From Pedobacter sp. (GTDB lineage Bacteria > Bacteroidota > Bacteroidia > Sphingobacteriales > Sphingobacteriaceae), in NCBI GenBank assembly GCA_031119475.1, contig JAVHXV010000004.1:79847-143846 (forward strand): a stretch of DNA of 64,000 bases, in the 5' to 3' direction. Shown here piece by piece: positions 43,465 through 51,428 of the stretch (positions are counted from its first letter, which is position 1; each line of letters opens with the position of its first letter). Under the pieces are notes generated by a model. It saw only the letters and a list, made by a program, of their open reading frames with translations. It was not told the DNA's origin and did no database searches. Position numbers and translations under genes: made by a program.

Positions 43465-44268
43465 ATGGGTTTGTGGGGAAGAAAAATAACAGGTAATCTG
43501 CTGTTGCTTGCAATGGCAGCTACCTGTTCGGCGCAACAACAGGATACGACTTCTAACGTTAGGCTAAATCCTATCGCTATTAAGAATATCACTGCAGAGA
43601 TCAAACCAGATAAATTTAGGACAGTTTATTTTATTGCTCCAGTGGTTCTGATGGGCTATGGATTTGCAACCGTATATAATCATGGCGCATTAAAAGAGCT
43701 TGACCTGAGCACAAAGGCAGAACTTCAGGAAGACCATCCAAAATTTGCCTATCATGTTGATGATTATATACAGTTTGTTCCTGCACTTGCAGTTTACGGA
43801 TTGAATCTTGCCGGGATAAAAGGACGGCATAATATGTTTGATGCGTCCATGTTATATGTTACTTCGGCAGCTATAATGGGACTTTCAACACACTTTGTAA
43901 AACGTGGTGTTCATCGTTTAAGACCAGATACTTCTGGCTATAACTCTTTTCCTTCTGGCCATACCGCATCAGCTTTTGCAGCTGCCGAATTCCTTTACCA
44001 AGAGTTTAAATATAAATCTCCATGGATCGGCTATGCAGGATATTTTGTTGCAACGGCAACAGGCACATTGAGGTTGTATAACAATAAACATTGGTTAAGT
44101 GATGTAATTGCAGGGGCCGGTTTTGGCATCGCATCTACAAAACTAGGCTATCTAGCTTATCCCCAAATTAAAAAATTGATTGGTGGACATGGACACAAAC
44201 AGAATTTTACTTGTATGCCAGCGTACGAACAACATCAACTAGCATACAGGTTTACCTATAAGCTATGA
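43465..44268 (+). CDS. PAP2 family phosphatase, periplasmic, copy 2
   Basis: This 267-aa protein has a signal-like N-terminus (about 1-21) and canonical motifs KRGVHRLRP, NSFPSGHTASAF and RLYNNKHWLSDV. It resembles copy 1 (37228-37995) over most of its length, including the DDYIQFVPALAVYGLNLAGIK region. Its stop overlaps the convergent HD-domain gene by 13 nt. Confidence 0.92.
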   Translation: MGLWGRKITGNLLLLAMAATCSAQQQDTTSNVRLNPIAIKNITAEIKPDKFRTVYFIAPVVLMGYGFATVYNHGALKELDLSTKAELQEDHPKFAYHVDDYIQFVPALAVYGLNLAGIKGRHNMFDASMLYVTSAAIMGLSTHFVKRGVHRLRPDTSGYNSFPSGHTASAFAAAEFLYQEFKYKSPWIGYAGYFVATATGTLRLYNNKHWLSDVIAGAGFGIASTKLGYLAYPQIKKLIGGHGHKQNFTCMPAYEQHQLAYRFTYKL

Positions 44269-44861
44269 TTTCGAACAACAATTTTAAGGTTGTCAATATT
44301 CTTTTGTTTTTTAGCCTGTAAAACTGTTTTGCCATAAACAGTAAAATATTCATGGTTTGTAAGCATCTCCAAATTGAGCGCATTCCACTGTTCATCGGTA
44401 TAGTGCATATTCAGGCAGGTTTCCCATTCCCTGCGCAGTGAAGTTTCAAATTTTGGATAGTTTGATCTGGAAAAATGGTAGAAATCTGCATCGCACAATA
44501 CCATTTCCAAAGGAGTTTTGGGGCTTTGTGGAAACGTGGTGGCAAGTATACAGGAAGTAATCATTTCAATACGCTTAGTATCCAAACCATTATCAGCTAA
44601 AAAATCCCTTGCAATATTAACGCTCAATTGTTCGTGGCCTGCATATCCCTTAGTATAGCCAGTATCGTGAAACCAGGCGGCAATGGTAACAAGGTCAATT
44701 TCTTCAGGAGATAATCCAATATTTAACCCTATTTCTTGTGCAGCTATTACTACATTTCCAGTATGATAGGCACTATGAAAACTAAGTTGTAAACTCAATT
44801 CGTCCGCAAAAAGCGCAGTTACAAACTTGCTAGAAAGTTCAACAAGGAATTTCAGATCCAT
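44256..44861 (-). CDS. HD domain metal-dependent phosphohydrolase
   Basis: This 201-aa protein has an HD domain: the first His in SAYHTGN (about residue 32), the HD pair in AAWFHDTGYTKG, and a later His/Asp in YAGHEQLS and LCDADFYH. Many HD proteins hydrolyse nucleotides or cyclic dinucleotides, and the substrate here is unknown. The ATG at 44861 (MDLKFLVE) is preferred over an upstream in-frame start. Confidence 0.87.
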   Translation of the reverse strand: MDLKFLVELSSKFVTALFADELSLQLSFHSAYHTGNVVIAAQEIGLNIGLSPEEIDLVTIAAWFHDTGYTKGYAGHEQLSVNIARDFLADNGLDTKRIEMITSCILATTFPQSPKTPLEMVLCDADFYHFSRSNYPKFETSLRREWETCLNMHYTDEQWNALNLEMLTNHEYFTVYGKTVLQAKKQKNIDNLKIVVRNHSL

Positions 44862-44976
44862 AAGATATAAAAGATGTATACAAGGGTACACCTAGAATCT
44901 GTAGCAATGTTGAAGCATTTTGAAGTTCAGAATTTCTTTAGAATTCAAAAGTAGCTTTGGCCTTCGGCCAAAATGA

Positions 44977-46917
44977 ATGTCAGCACCAATGAACACCTTC
45001 AAAAAATTGAACACTTTATTCCAGTACAGATTTGGGCCTGTACTTCTCGCAGTAATATTGTTATGCACCACTTCCTTAATTACCAGGATTATGCTATTGG
45101 TGTATTCTTCAGCATCATTTGAGTGGAGTCTGATCAATCTTTTTAAAGTATTTTTTATTGGATTATTGTTTGATTTGGCAGCTGCATCTTATGCAATTAT
45201 TCCGCTAATTCTGTATTTGTGGATATTTCCATCCAGATGGTATGGGAAAAAACTGAACAGGATCTTGTTGATTGCCTATTTTTTTGTTGTCATCATCACG
45301 CTGCTATTCAACGCGATTTCAGAATGGATTTTTTGGGAAGAGTTTTCGGTACGCTATAATTTTATAGCGGTTGATTATCTGGTCTACACCACTGAAGTCA
45401 TTGGAAACATCAGGCAATCTTATCCAGTAAATGCGCTATTAACAATACTTATTGTTGTGTCTGCATTACTAACGTATCTATTAAGAAAAAGAATATGGGA
45501 ATCTACAACAGTTCAAATGCGGTTTGGCAAGCGCACAAAGTTTCTATTCCTTTTCTTGGTTGCTCCAATGGCTACTTACTTTTTGATCAGTCATCATTGG
45601 AAAAATCACAGCAAAAACCAGTATGTGAACGAACTTTCTGGTAACGGGATGTATGATTTTGGCTTTGCCTTTTGGCACAATCAATTGGATTACGATACAT
45701 TTTACAAGACTATTCCAATTGATAGCGCACTGTCAATTATTAGAAGGAACCTTGGATTTATACCAAATAATGAAAAAGATCAGAATACGATGAGAACTAT
45801 CACAGCTGATTCTACAGAAAAACGAATGAACGTAGTGATGATCAGCGTAGAAAGCCTAAGTGCAGAATTCTTGGGCAGCTATGGAAATACGCAAGGTATC
45901 ACACCTAATATGGATACGCTTGCAAAAGAAGGGCTTCTTTTCACTCATCTTTATGCATCGGGAACAAGAACAGTTCGTGGTCTGGAAGCATTATCGCTAT
46001 GTATTCCGCCAACGCCTGGGCAATCTATCGTAAAGCGGCAAAACAACAAAAACCTTTTCACATTGGGAAGTGTATTCAGATCGAAAGGCTATAACAGTAG
46101 ATTTATTTATGGGGGTTACGGCTATTTTGATAACATGAACGAATTCTTTTCTCAAAACGGTTATCAGGTAACTGACCGAAATGCATTGAGCGAAAAGGAA
46201 ATCCATTATGAAAATACTTGGGGCGTTGCAGATGAAGATCTTTTTACACTTTCACTCAGGGAACTTGATAAAGATTACAAAAATGGCAAGCCATTCTTTG
46301 CGCAGATCATGACCGTTTCCAACCATCGCCCCTACACCTATCCGGAGGGAAGGATTGACATACCATCCCATACGGGAAGAGAAGGTGCGGTAAAATACAC
46401 TGATTATGCCATTGGCAAATTTATCAGGGAAGCAAAACTTAAGCCTTGGTTTAAGAACACGCTGTTTGTAATCGTAGCAGATCATTGTGCATCAAGTGCG
46501 GGAAAGGTTGAACTGCCTGTAGACAAATATCATATCCCAATGATTATGTACGCTCCAGAACATATCAAGCCGGGAAAATTTGAAAAACTTGTGGCACAGA
46601 TTGATATCGGTCCTTCGATATTGGGATTGTTAAACTTTAGCTATCAAAGTAAATTCTTTGGGCAAGATGTTTTTAAAATGAAAGATGAACAGCAAAGGGC
46701 ATTTATTAGTACCTATCAAAGCTTGGGTTATATCAAGAAAAATAAGCTAGTTATTCTTGACCCAAACAAGAAATTAAGCACATTTATTCCCAATTTTAAA
46801 AGTGGGACTTCGAAATCAATTCCTGCTGAAGAATGGTTAACTACTGAAGCAGTTGCTAACTATCAATTGGCTTCCTATTTATATACTAACGGTGGCTACT
46901 ATTTTACTTCCAAGTAA
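44977..46917 (+). CDS. LTA synthase family sulfatase-fold transferase
   Basis: This 646-aa protein has five N-terminal membrane helices (to about residue 205) followed by an extracytoplasmic sulfatase-like domain. Metal and nucleophile residues are visible: Glu292 in SVESLSAE, the Thr near 330-332 in SGTRTVRGLEA, and Asp/His in IVADHCASSAG. In Gram-negative bacteria this family transfers phosphoglycerol or phosphoethanolamine to envelope glycans, and the acceptor here is unknown. Together with two PAP2 phosphatases it suggests envelope phospho-group remodelling. Confidence 0.9.
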   Translation: MSAPMNTFKKLNTLFQYRFGPVLLAVILLCTTSLITRIMLLVYSSASFEWSLINLFKVFFIGLLFDLAAASYAIIPLILYLWIFPSRWYGKKLNRILLIAYFFVVIITLLFNAISEWIFWEEFSVRYNFIAVDYLVYTTEVIGNIRQSYPVNALLTILIVVSALLTYLLRKRIWESTTVQMRFGKRTKFLFLFLVAPMATYFLISHHWKNHSKNQYVNELSGNGMYDFGFAFWHNQLDYDTFYKTIPIDSALSIIRRNLGFIPNNEKDQNTMRTITADSTEKRMNVVMISVESLSAEFLGSYGNTQGITPNMDTLAKEGLLFTHLYASGTRTVRGLEALSLCIPPTPGQSIVKRQNNKNLFTLGSVFRSKGYNSRFIYGGYGYFDNMNEFFSQNGYQVTDRNALSEKEIHYENTWGVADEDLFTLSLRELDKDYKNGKPFFAQIMTVSNHRPYTYPEGRIDIPSHTGREGAVKYTDYAIGKFIREAKLKPWFKNTLFVIVADHCASSAGKVELPVDKYHIPMIMYAPEHIKPGKFEKLVAQIDIGPSILGLLNFSYQSKFFGQDVFKMKDEQQRAFISTYQSLGYIKKNKLVILDPNKKLSTFIPNFKSGTSKSIPAEEWLTTEAVANYQLASYLYTNGGYYFTSK

Positions 46918-47062
46918 ATCGAGATATGCCTCCTGACAATTATTTCAGTTTAATCAATCCGCATGCAAAAATAACATCATTTAGTTACTGTACTGGCAAT
47001 GAAGCTATTATACCCAAATCTTCCATAAAATGGTTCGATTTCAGTACGTCCGGGGGTACATG

Positions 47063-47089
47063 GCCTCAACATTATGTTGAGGCTTTTTT
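47063..47089 (+). terminator. Intrinsic terminator before the GIY-YIG gene
   Basis: The perfect stem GCCTCAACA / TGTTGAGGC with a TTA loop is followed by TTTTTTA. It is preceded at 47031-47059 by GGTTCGATTTC ... CCGGGGGTAC, which resembles a decayed tRNA 3' end. The arrangement matches the tRNA-plus-terminator layouts at 36970-37087 and 47388-47538. Confidence 0.8.
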
Positions 47090-47101
47090 ATTTTCCAACT
47101 A

Positions 47102-47386
47102 ATGGCATCAGTTTATATTCTATTTTCCAAGAAACTAGATCGATTTTATATAGGTAGCTGTAATAATATGGCTTACCGAATTGATCAGCATCTAAACAAG
47201 AATTTTCCATTTAGTTTTACAGCTAAGACAGATGACTGGATGCTATTTTTACTCATTGATAACCTGGGATATCAGCAAGCACGGAATATAGAAATCAATA
47301 TCAAAATGATGAAAAGCAAAAAATTTATTGAAAATCTAAAGCAATTTCCAGAAATCATTAAAAGATTGACTTTAAAATACGAATAA
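47102..47386 (+). CDS. GIY-YIG nuclease family protein (94 aa)
   Basis: This is a stand-alone GIY-YIG domain: SVYIL (Tyr5) and FYIGS (Tyr16-Gly18), Arg26 in AYRIDQH, and Glu64 in QARNIEINIK followed by MKSKKFI. All usual active-site positions are present. It starts 12 nt after a terminator, and its stop codon is 1 nt from the start of the tRNA-Leu remnant, so it is embedded in tRNA debris. These small proteins are frequent in Bacteroidota and may be mobile or homing-like. Confidence 0.88.
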   Translation: MASVYILFSKKLDRFYIGSCNNMAYRIDQHLNKNFPFSFTAKTDDWMLFLLIDNLGYQQARNIEINIKMMKSKKFIENLKQFPEIIKRLTLKYE

Positions 47387-47387
47387 T

Positions 47388-47503
47388 TGGCGGACGTGTA
47401 GCTAATCTTGGGGTTACACGCGCTGTTCTAAAACCAGTGTGATGCCGAAGCTATCGGCAGGTGCCGGTTCGTCCCGATAGCTATCGGGACCGGCTCTGGG
47501 TAC
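47388..47503 (+). pseudogene. tRNA-Leu remnant interrupted by palindromes
   Basis: Blocks identical to the intact tRNA-Leu occur in order: TGGCGGA (47388), CGCGCTG (47419), an anticodon-arm-like TTCTAAAACCAGTG (47426), GTGCCGGTTCG (47461) and CCGGCTCTGGGTAC (47490-47503). The D-loop is replaced by a CGTGTA...TACACG hairpin (47395-47420). The T-loop ACT is replaced by the 18-nt palindrome TCCCGATAGCTATCGGGA (47472-47489). The 5' acceptor strand is missing and replaced by the GIY-YIG gene end. It cannot fold as a tRNA. Confidence 0.8.
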
Positions 47504-47508
47504 GTATC

Positions 47509-47538
47509 AAAGCCTTCGAGAAATCGAGGGCTTTTTTT
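47509..47538 (+). terminator. Intrinsic terminator after the tRNA-Leu remnant
   Basis: The stem AGCCTTCGA / TCGAGGGCT (one mismatch or wobble) with a GAAA loop is followed by TTTTTT. It is probably the original terminator of the lost tRNA gene. Confidence 0.75.
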
Positions 47539-47542
47539 ATGG

Positions 47543-48433
47543 TTAATTTCCTATCTCCAACTTATATCCCTTCCCATGCACATTCGTGATACGCACAGCG
47601 GGATCATACTCCAGTTTTTTTCTCAATTTTGAAATGAACATATCCAGGCTGCGGCCCACAATGACCCCTTCATCTTCCCAGATCTCTTTTTGCAGTCGGC
47701 TCCTGGAAATGGTCTCATTAGGCGATAGGGCAAAGATAGACAGCAAACGGCTTTCGGTACGGGTTAAGTCTATTGCGTTTCCATTGATGGCGAGCTGACG
47801 ATTTTGCACATCAAATAACATCGCGCCCAAATTAAAGGTATTTACCTCAGTTGCTTTGGCCAAACTTTTTTGAGGTCTGACCGACTTCAAGAAAAGGAGC
47901 CCCACAAATGCCAAAAGCGGAAGGCTTCCGAGAAGATAGCCTTTCTGTGCCGAACTCAGGCCACCCTTTTTAAATTCGATGTCAATGATGTAACAGTCTT
48001 TTGGCTGAAACCTTCCCTTACAGGCTATGATATTTTCTTTTTCGTTACTGGAAATGGCAAACCCGAAAGCGACATTGTTACTCCCACAATTCATTACTTT
48101 TACAATATAATCTCTAGTTAAATGATCTGTGGCCAACAAACGTTGGGTGGTTTCCATCAAAGCTTCGGGCTGAAAAGTGAAAGCACGCTCAAAGCTGACC
48201 TGATAATTATTATTGGCTACCTTTTTTACAGGAAGTACCCTTGACGTGCTGTCGCCCGACTGTAAAAGCAGCTCATGGCCAATCTTCCGTAACAGCACCT
48301 CCCTTCTCACCATCTCAAAATCATCACCTTCCGTCAAGGTAAAAGCTGCGCAGGTTGCTGCCAGAAACAACAATAAAAGCGATCCGAATAAATATTTGCT
48401 TTTAAATAGAAGTGGGTTCAGGCTATTGCGCAT
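47543..48433 (-). CDS. Membrane-anchored winged-helix transcriptional regulator
   Basis: This 296-aa protein has an N-terminal TM/signal anchor (about 12-32), an extracytoplasmic domain with three cysteines (to about 160) and a second TM (about 165-183). The cytosolic OmpR-type winged helix spans about 200-296 (DLTRTESRLLSIFALSPNETISRSRLQKEIW and RITNVHGKGYKLE). This is a one-component sensor with the DNA-binding domain at the C-terminus, opposite to CadC/ToxR. Targets are unknown. The start ATG at 48433 is accepted. Confidence 0.87.
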   Translation of the reverse strand: MRNSLNPLLFKSKYLFGSLLLLFLAATCAAFTLTEGDDFEMVRREVLLRKIGHELLLQSGDSTSRVLPVKKVANNNYQVSFERAFTFQPEALMETTQRLLATDHLTRDYIVKVMNCGSNNVAFGFAISSNEKENIIACKGRFQPKDCYIIDIEFKKGGLSSAQKGYLLGSLPLLAFVGLLFLKSVRPQKSLAKATEVNTFNLGAMLFDVQNRQLAINGNAIDLTRTESRLLSIFALSPNETISRSRLQKEIWEDEGVIVGRSLDMFISKLRKKLEYDPAVRITNVHGKGYKLEIGN

Positions 48434-48479
48434 CTTATTTAAATAATCTACAAAGTTTACGATTTTATTTTAAATCGAC

Positions 48480-48537
48480 CAAACTACATCTCGACACCTC
48501 AACATCTCAACACCTCAACACCTTACCACCTCAACTG
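48480..48537. repeat. CAACACCTCAACATCT word repeat
   Basis: About six copies of a 9-10-bp word (CTCAACACC, CTCAACATC) lie between the regulator and the secreted propeller-like gene. Confidence 0.65.
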
Positions 48538-49665
48538 CTACTTGACCATTTCAAAAGCCTTATTTCCATCCCCTACCCATTTGTATTTGTAGATGGTGGT
48601 CTGTTGCTGCCCGTCGGCAGATTTATCGTTGTGCGAAATATAGAAGAGGTCATTTCCCAACGGACAAAGTCCAGTGGCTCCATAGGCAAAATCATAGCCC
48701 CTGATGCCAGATTTTGGATCTTTCTTTCCCAGCTCGGCCAATGCCAATGTTTTAACCTTGAGTTGTTGGTTATTTGATGGCACCCAAGCTGAGCCAGGTT
48801 TCTTTTTTCCATCCACCACAAAAAGATCATAGTTAGGGAATTGTGACTTTGACCCACGATACACCGCCAATAACAGGTTTCCTGTAGTTGGATCATAGGC
48901 CATGTTCTGCACACCGTAACGTGAATTGCCGGTTTTTACAAAATATTTTTCCAAAGGCTTTTGCGGACCGGAGTGGTGCAATTGTTCTTGCGACAGTTTT
49001 TGGGCGTATTTGCCCATGTCGGCAACATCATATTTAAGAATCACCTGATAGTCGTTGTCGTTCCTTGTGGTGTCTCCATAAATACCATAAGCTACATATA
49101 GGTATTTTTTGCTCGATTTTGGATTGCCCATTTCTGGCGCAAATGCCACACCATCAATGCCCGAACAGGCAAAACGATGGGCTACTCCCTTATCGCCAAC
49201 TTTTACTTTTGCCATGTAATCGTCAACGGCCTCCTTAATATACACCGTGCGCAAAAGATCTTCCTTTTCTGCATTCATATCTGGCCTTACAATCCGCGAA
49301 GCATCAAAAATTGCGATATAAAATCCATCTTCATTGGCTGCCTTTCCTCCCAACTGTTTTTTGATACCTTTTCCGATCGCATCATTCTTATATTCCAAGG
49401 AACCATAAATCTTTCCATCTTCGGCAAAATCAAGATCGCCGAGGTGGCCCACAAATCCTGTAACGCTGCCGATCAATTTGCCAGAAAGATCCATCTTGAT
49501 CAATTTATCGGTAAAGGAAAAATAGACAAAACCATGAACCTGATCTACCACTACGCCCTGTACGTGCAATCCACCTTGTTTGCCGGAATAAATTGAATTT
49601 GGCAACTGTGATTTTGCCTGAATGGCAATTACAAAGACGAGCAGTACGAGCAATAGCTTTTTCAT
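48538..49665 (-). CDS. Secreted beta-propeller-like protein
   Basis: This 375-aa protein has a signal peptide (about 1-18, ending AKS). The body has repeated propeller-like strands (QGVVVDQVHGFVYFSFTDKLIKMDL, GDLDFAEDGKIYGSLEYK, GVQNMAYDPTTGNLLLAVYRG), which suggest an NHL/SMP-type six-bladed propeller. No catalytic motif is recognised. Its last codons lie at the edge of the CAACACC repeat. It is divergent from the racemase-like gene. Confidence 0.72.
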   Translation of the reverse strand: MKKLLLVLLVFVIAIQAKSQLPNSIYSGKQGGLHVQGVVVDQVHGFVYFSFTDKLIKMDLSGKLIGSVTGFVGHLGDLDFAEDGKIYGSLEYKNDAIGKGIKKQLGGKAANEDGFYIAIFDASRIVRPDMNAEKEDLLRTVYIKEAVDDYMAKVKVGDKGVAHRFACSGIDGVAFAPEMGNPKSSKKYLYVAYGIYGDTTRNDNDYQVILKYDVADMGKYAQKLSQEQLHHSGPQKPLEKYFVKTGNSRYGVQNMAYDPTTGNLLLAVYRGSKSQFPNYDLFVVDGKKKPGSAWVPSNNQQLKVKTLALAELGKKDPKSGIRGYDFAYGATGLCPLGNDLFYISHNDKSADGQQQTTIYKYKWVGDGNKAFEMVK

Positions 49666-49823
49666 TTTGTTACGATTTTTACTGTTTTAAACAAATATGT
49701 AACTTTTCGAAAGAAAAACAAACCCGACTTCTTAAAAATTAAGTTAAATACTACATTTTCAGGATAGATTCGTAAGTTTACAGCAGCCAACCCATTTGTG
49801 ATCTGACATTTATTACCTGCAAC

Positions 49824-51362
49824 ATGTACAAAATTCCTTTATGCAGCAAACTGGTTCTCTTGCTCTCTATTCTCTCCATCAATCTATTTGCACAGGGCTA
49901 TGTGATTACCGATACGACAAAGTTCCCGGTCGAAAAGGCCATCCTCCAGCAAAGGGATAATTTTTACTATGTTGATTTTAAGAGATATCCGGTTGCAGAC
50001 CGCACCTTGCCCATTGGCGTGTTCGATTCTGGAACGGGGGGGCTGACCATCTTAAATACCTTAGTCGCAGCAGACCAATTCAATAATGGCACAAAAAAGC
50101 CTGGAAAGGACAACCTTGCAGATTTTGCCAAAGAAAAATTCATCTACCTTGCCGATCAGGCCAACATGCCCTATGGCAATTATTATAGTGAGCATAAGAC
50201 CGACCTGCTGGTAGAACACATCATCAAAGATGCGCAGTTTATGCTTTCGACCAAATACTATTCGACCGCAGCGGCCAACCGATTTAGTACAGACAAACAG
50301 CAGGTAAAAGTTATCGTGGTAGCCTGTAATACGGCTACAGCTTATGGCAAGGAATACATTGAGGCTTTTGTAAGGAAAGCTGGGGTGCCAATTAAGGTCA
50401 TTGGTGTGATCGATGCCGGCGCCAAGGGGACTTTGGCTGTATTTAAAAAAGACGAAAATGGATCTGTTGGTGTTTTTGCCACAGTGGGTACCATCGCCTC
50501 AAAAGGCTATGAACGCACCATCCTAAATCTTAAAAATGAATTGGGCTATACCGGGAAGTTCCAGGTATTTAACCAAGGTGGCTATGGCCTTGCCGAAGTG
50601 ATAGATGAAGAGCCGGATTTCATCAGCCGCCAAGCTACTGCTCCGCGCCAGAATTACCGCGGACCATCGTTGCAGAGCGCCGAATACAAGATCGACAAAA
50701 CCTTGATGGATGTCTATAAATTTAACTTCGCAGACCATAAGATGCTCTGCGACAGCAAAGAAACAGACGACTGCAATAATCTACAGCTCAATGCGGCAGA
50801 AAATTATGTCCGCTATCACTTGGTGTCACTGCTCGAAAAAATTCGCAGGACCCCAGATGCACAACCGTTAAAAGCATTGGTATTGGGCTGCACGCACTAT
50901 CCCTACATGGAAAAGGAAATCAAACAAGTATTTGGCGAGCTCTACAATTACCAGAAAAATGGAAAATATATCTATCGCCCTTACATGAGCAACGACATCA
51001 AGATCATTGATCCGGCGGTAAATGTGGCTACTGAACTCCATGAATACCTTACTGCGCAAAAATTATTCAATCCCAATGGCAACATGAAGGATAGCGAATT
51101 TTATATCAGCGTGCCTAATCTGGACAATAAAAATACAAAAGCAGATCAACAAGGGCGTTTTACCTACGATTACAAATACGGCAGAAAAGCTGGCGAAATC
51201 CAGGAATATGTCAAAGTAGTTCCTTTTAGCAGGTCTAATATCCCTGCAGAGACCATTGATCGGTTTAAGACGATGATTGCGCCAACATACAGCCTCATCC
51301 AGACTTTCAGTACCAGCAACCCTAAAATGGGCAAACTAAGCGATGCCGAAAAGATAAAATAG
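49824..51362 (+). CDS. Secreted glutamate racemase (MurI)-like protein
   Basis: This 512-aa protein has a signal peptide (about 1-24, LLLSILSINLFAQG) and an enlarged Asp/Glu racemase core. The MurI motifs are kept: GVFDSGTGGLTIL (65-77), ADQANMPYGNY (110-120), VACNTATAYG with Cys168, and GCTHYP with Cys356. Both catalytic cysteines are therefore present. Normal MurI is about 270 aa and cytosolic. Here there are insertions at about 85-105, 140-165 and 270-325, and a C-terminal extension beyond 385. A cytosolic MurI is presumably elsewhere. The likely role is periplasmic handling of D-Glu/D-Asp or a peptidoglycan-derived substrate, which is inference. Confidence 0.85.
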   Translation: MYKIPLCSKLVLLLSILSINLFAQGYVITDTTKFPVEKAILQQRDNFYYVDFKRYPVADRTLPIGVFDSGTGGLTILNTLVAADQFNNGTKKPGKDNLADFAKEKFIYLADQANMPYGNYYSEHKTDLLVEHIIKDAQFMLSTKYYSTAAANRFSTDKQQVKVIVVACNTATAYGKEYIEAFVRKAGVPIKVIGVIDAGAKGTLAVFKKDENGSVGVFATVGTIASKGYERTILNLKNELGYTGKFQVFNQGGYGLAEVIDEEPDFISRQATAPRQNYRGPSLQSAEYKIDKTLMDVYKFNFADHKMLCDSKETDDCNNLQLNAAENYVRYHLVSLLEKIRRTPDAQPLKALVLGCTHYPYMEKEIKQVFGELYNYQKNGKYIYRPYMSNDIKIIDPAVNVATELHEYLTAQKLFNPNGNMKDSEFYISVPNLDNKNTKADQQGRFTYDYKYGRKAGEIQEYVKVVPFSRSNIPAETIDRFKTMIAPTYSLIQTFSTSNPKMGKLSDAEKIK

Positions 51363-51428
51363 CTAAAGAAGGGTGAATGATTACCCCTTCTTTCAACTTT
51401 TGCCGCAGGCATCCCTTCGGGACAACTT

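Noticed and set aside
49824-51362. Calling the racemase-like gene the housekeeping murI
   Set aside because: The signal peptide, the doubled length and the insertions do not fit cytosolic MurI, so no gene symbol was given.
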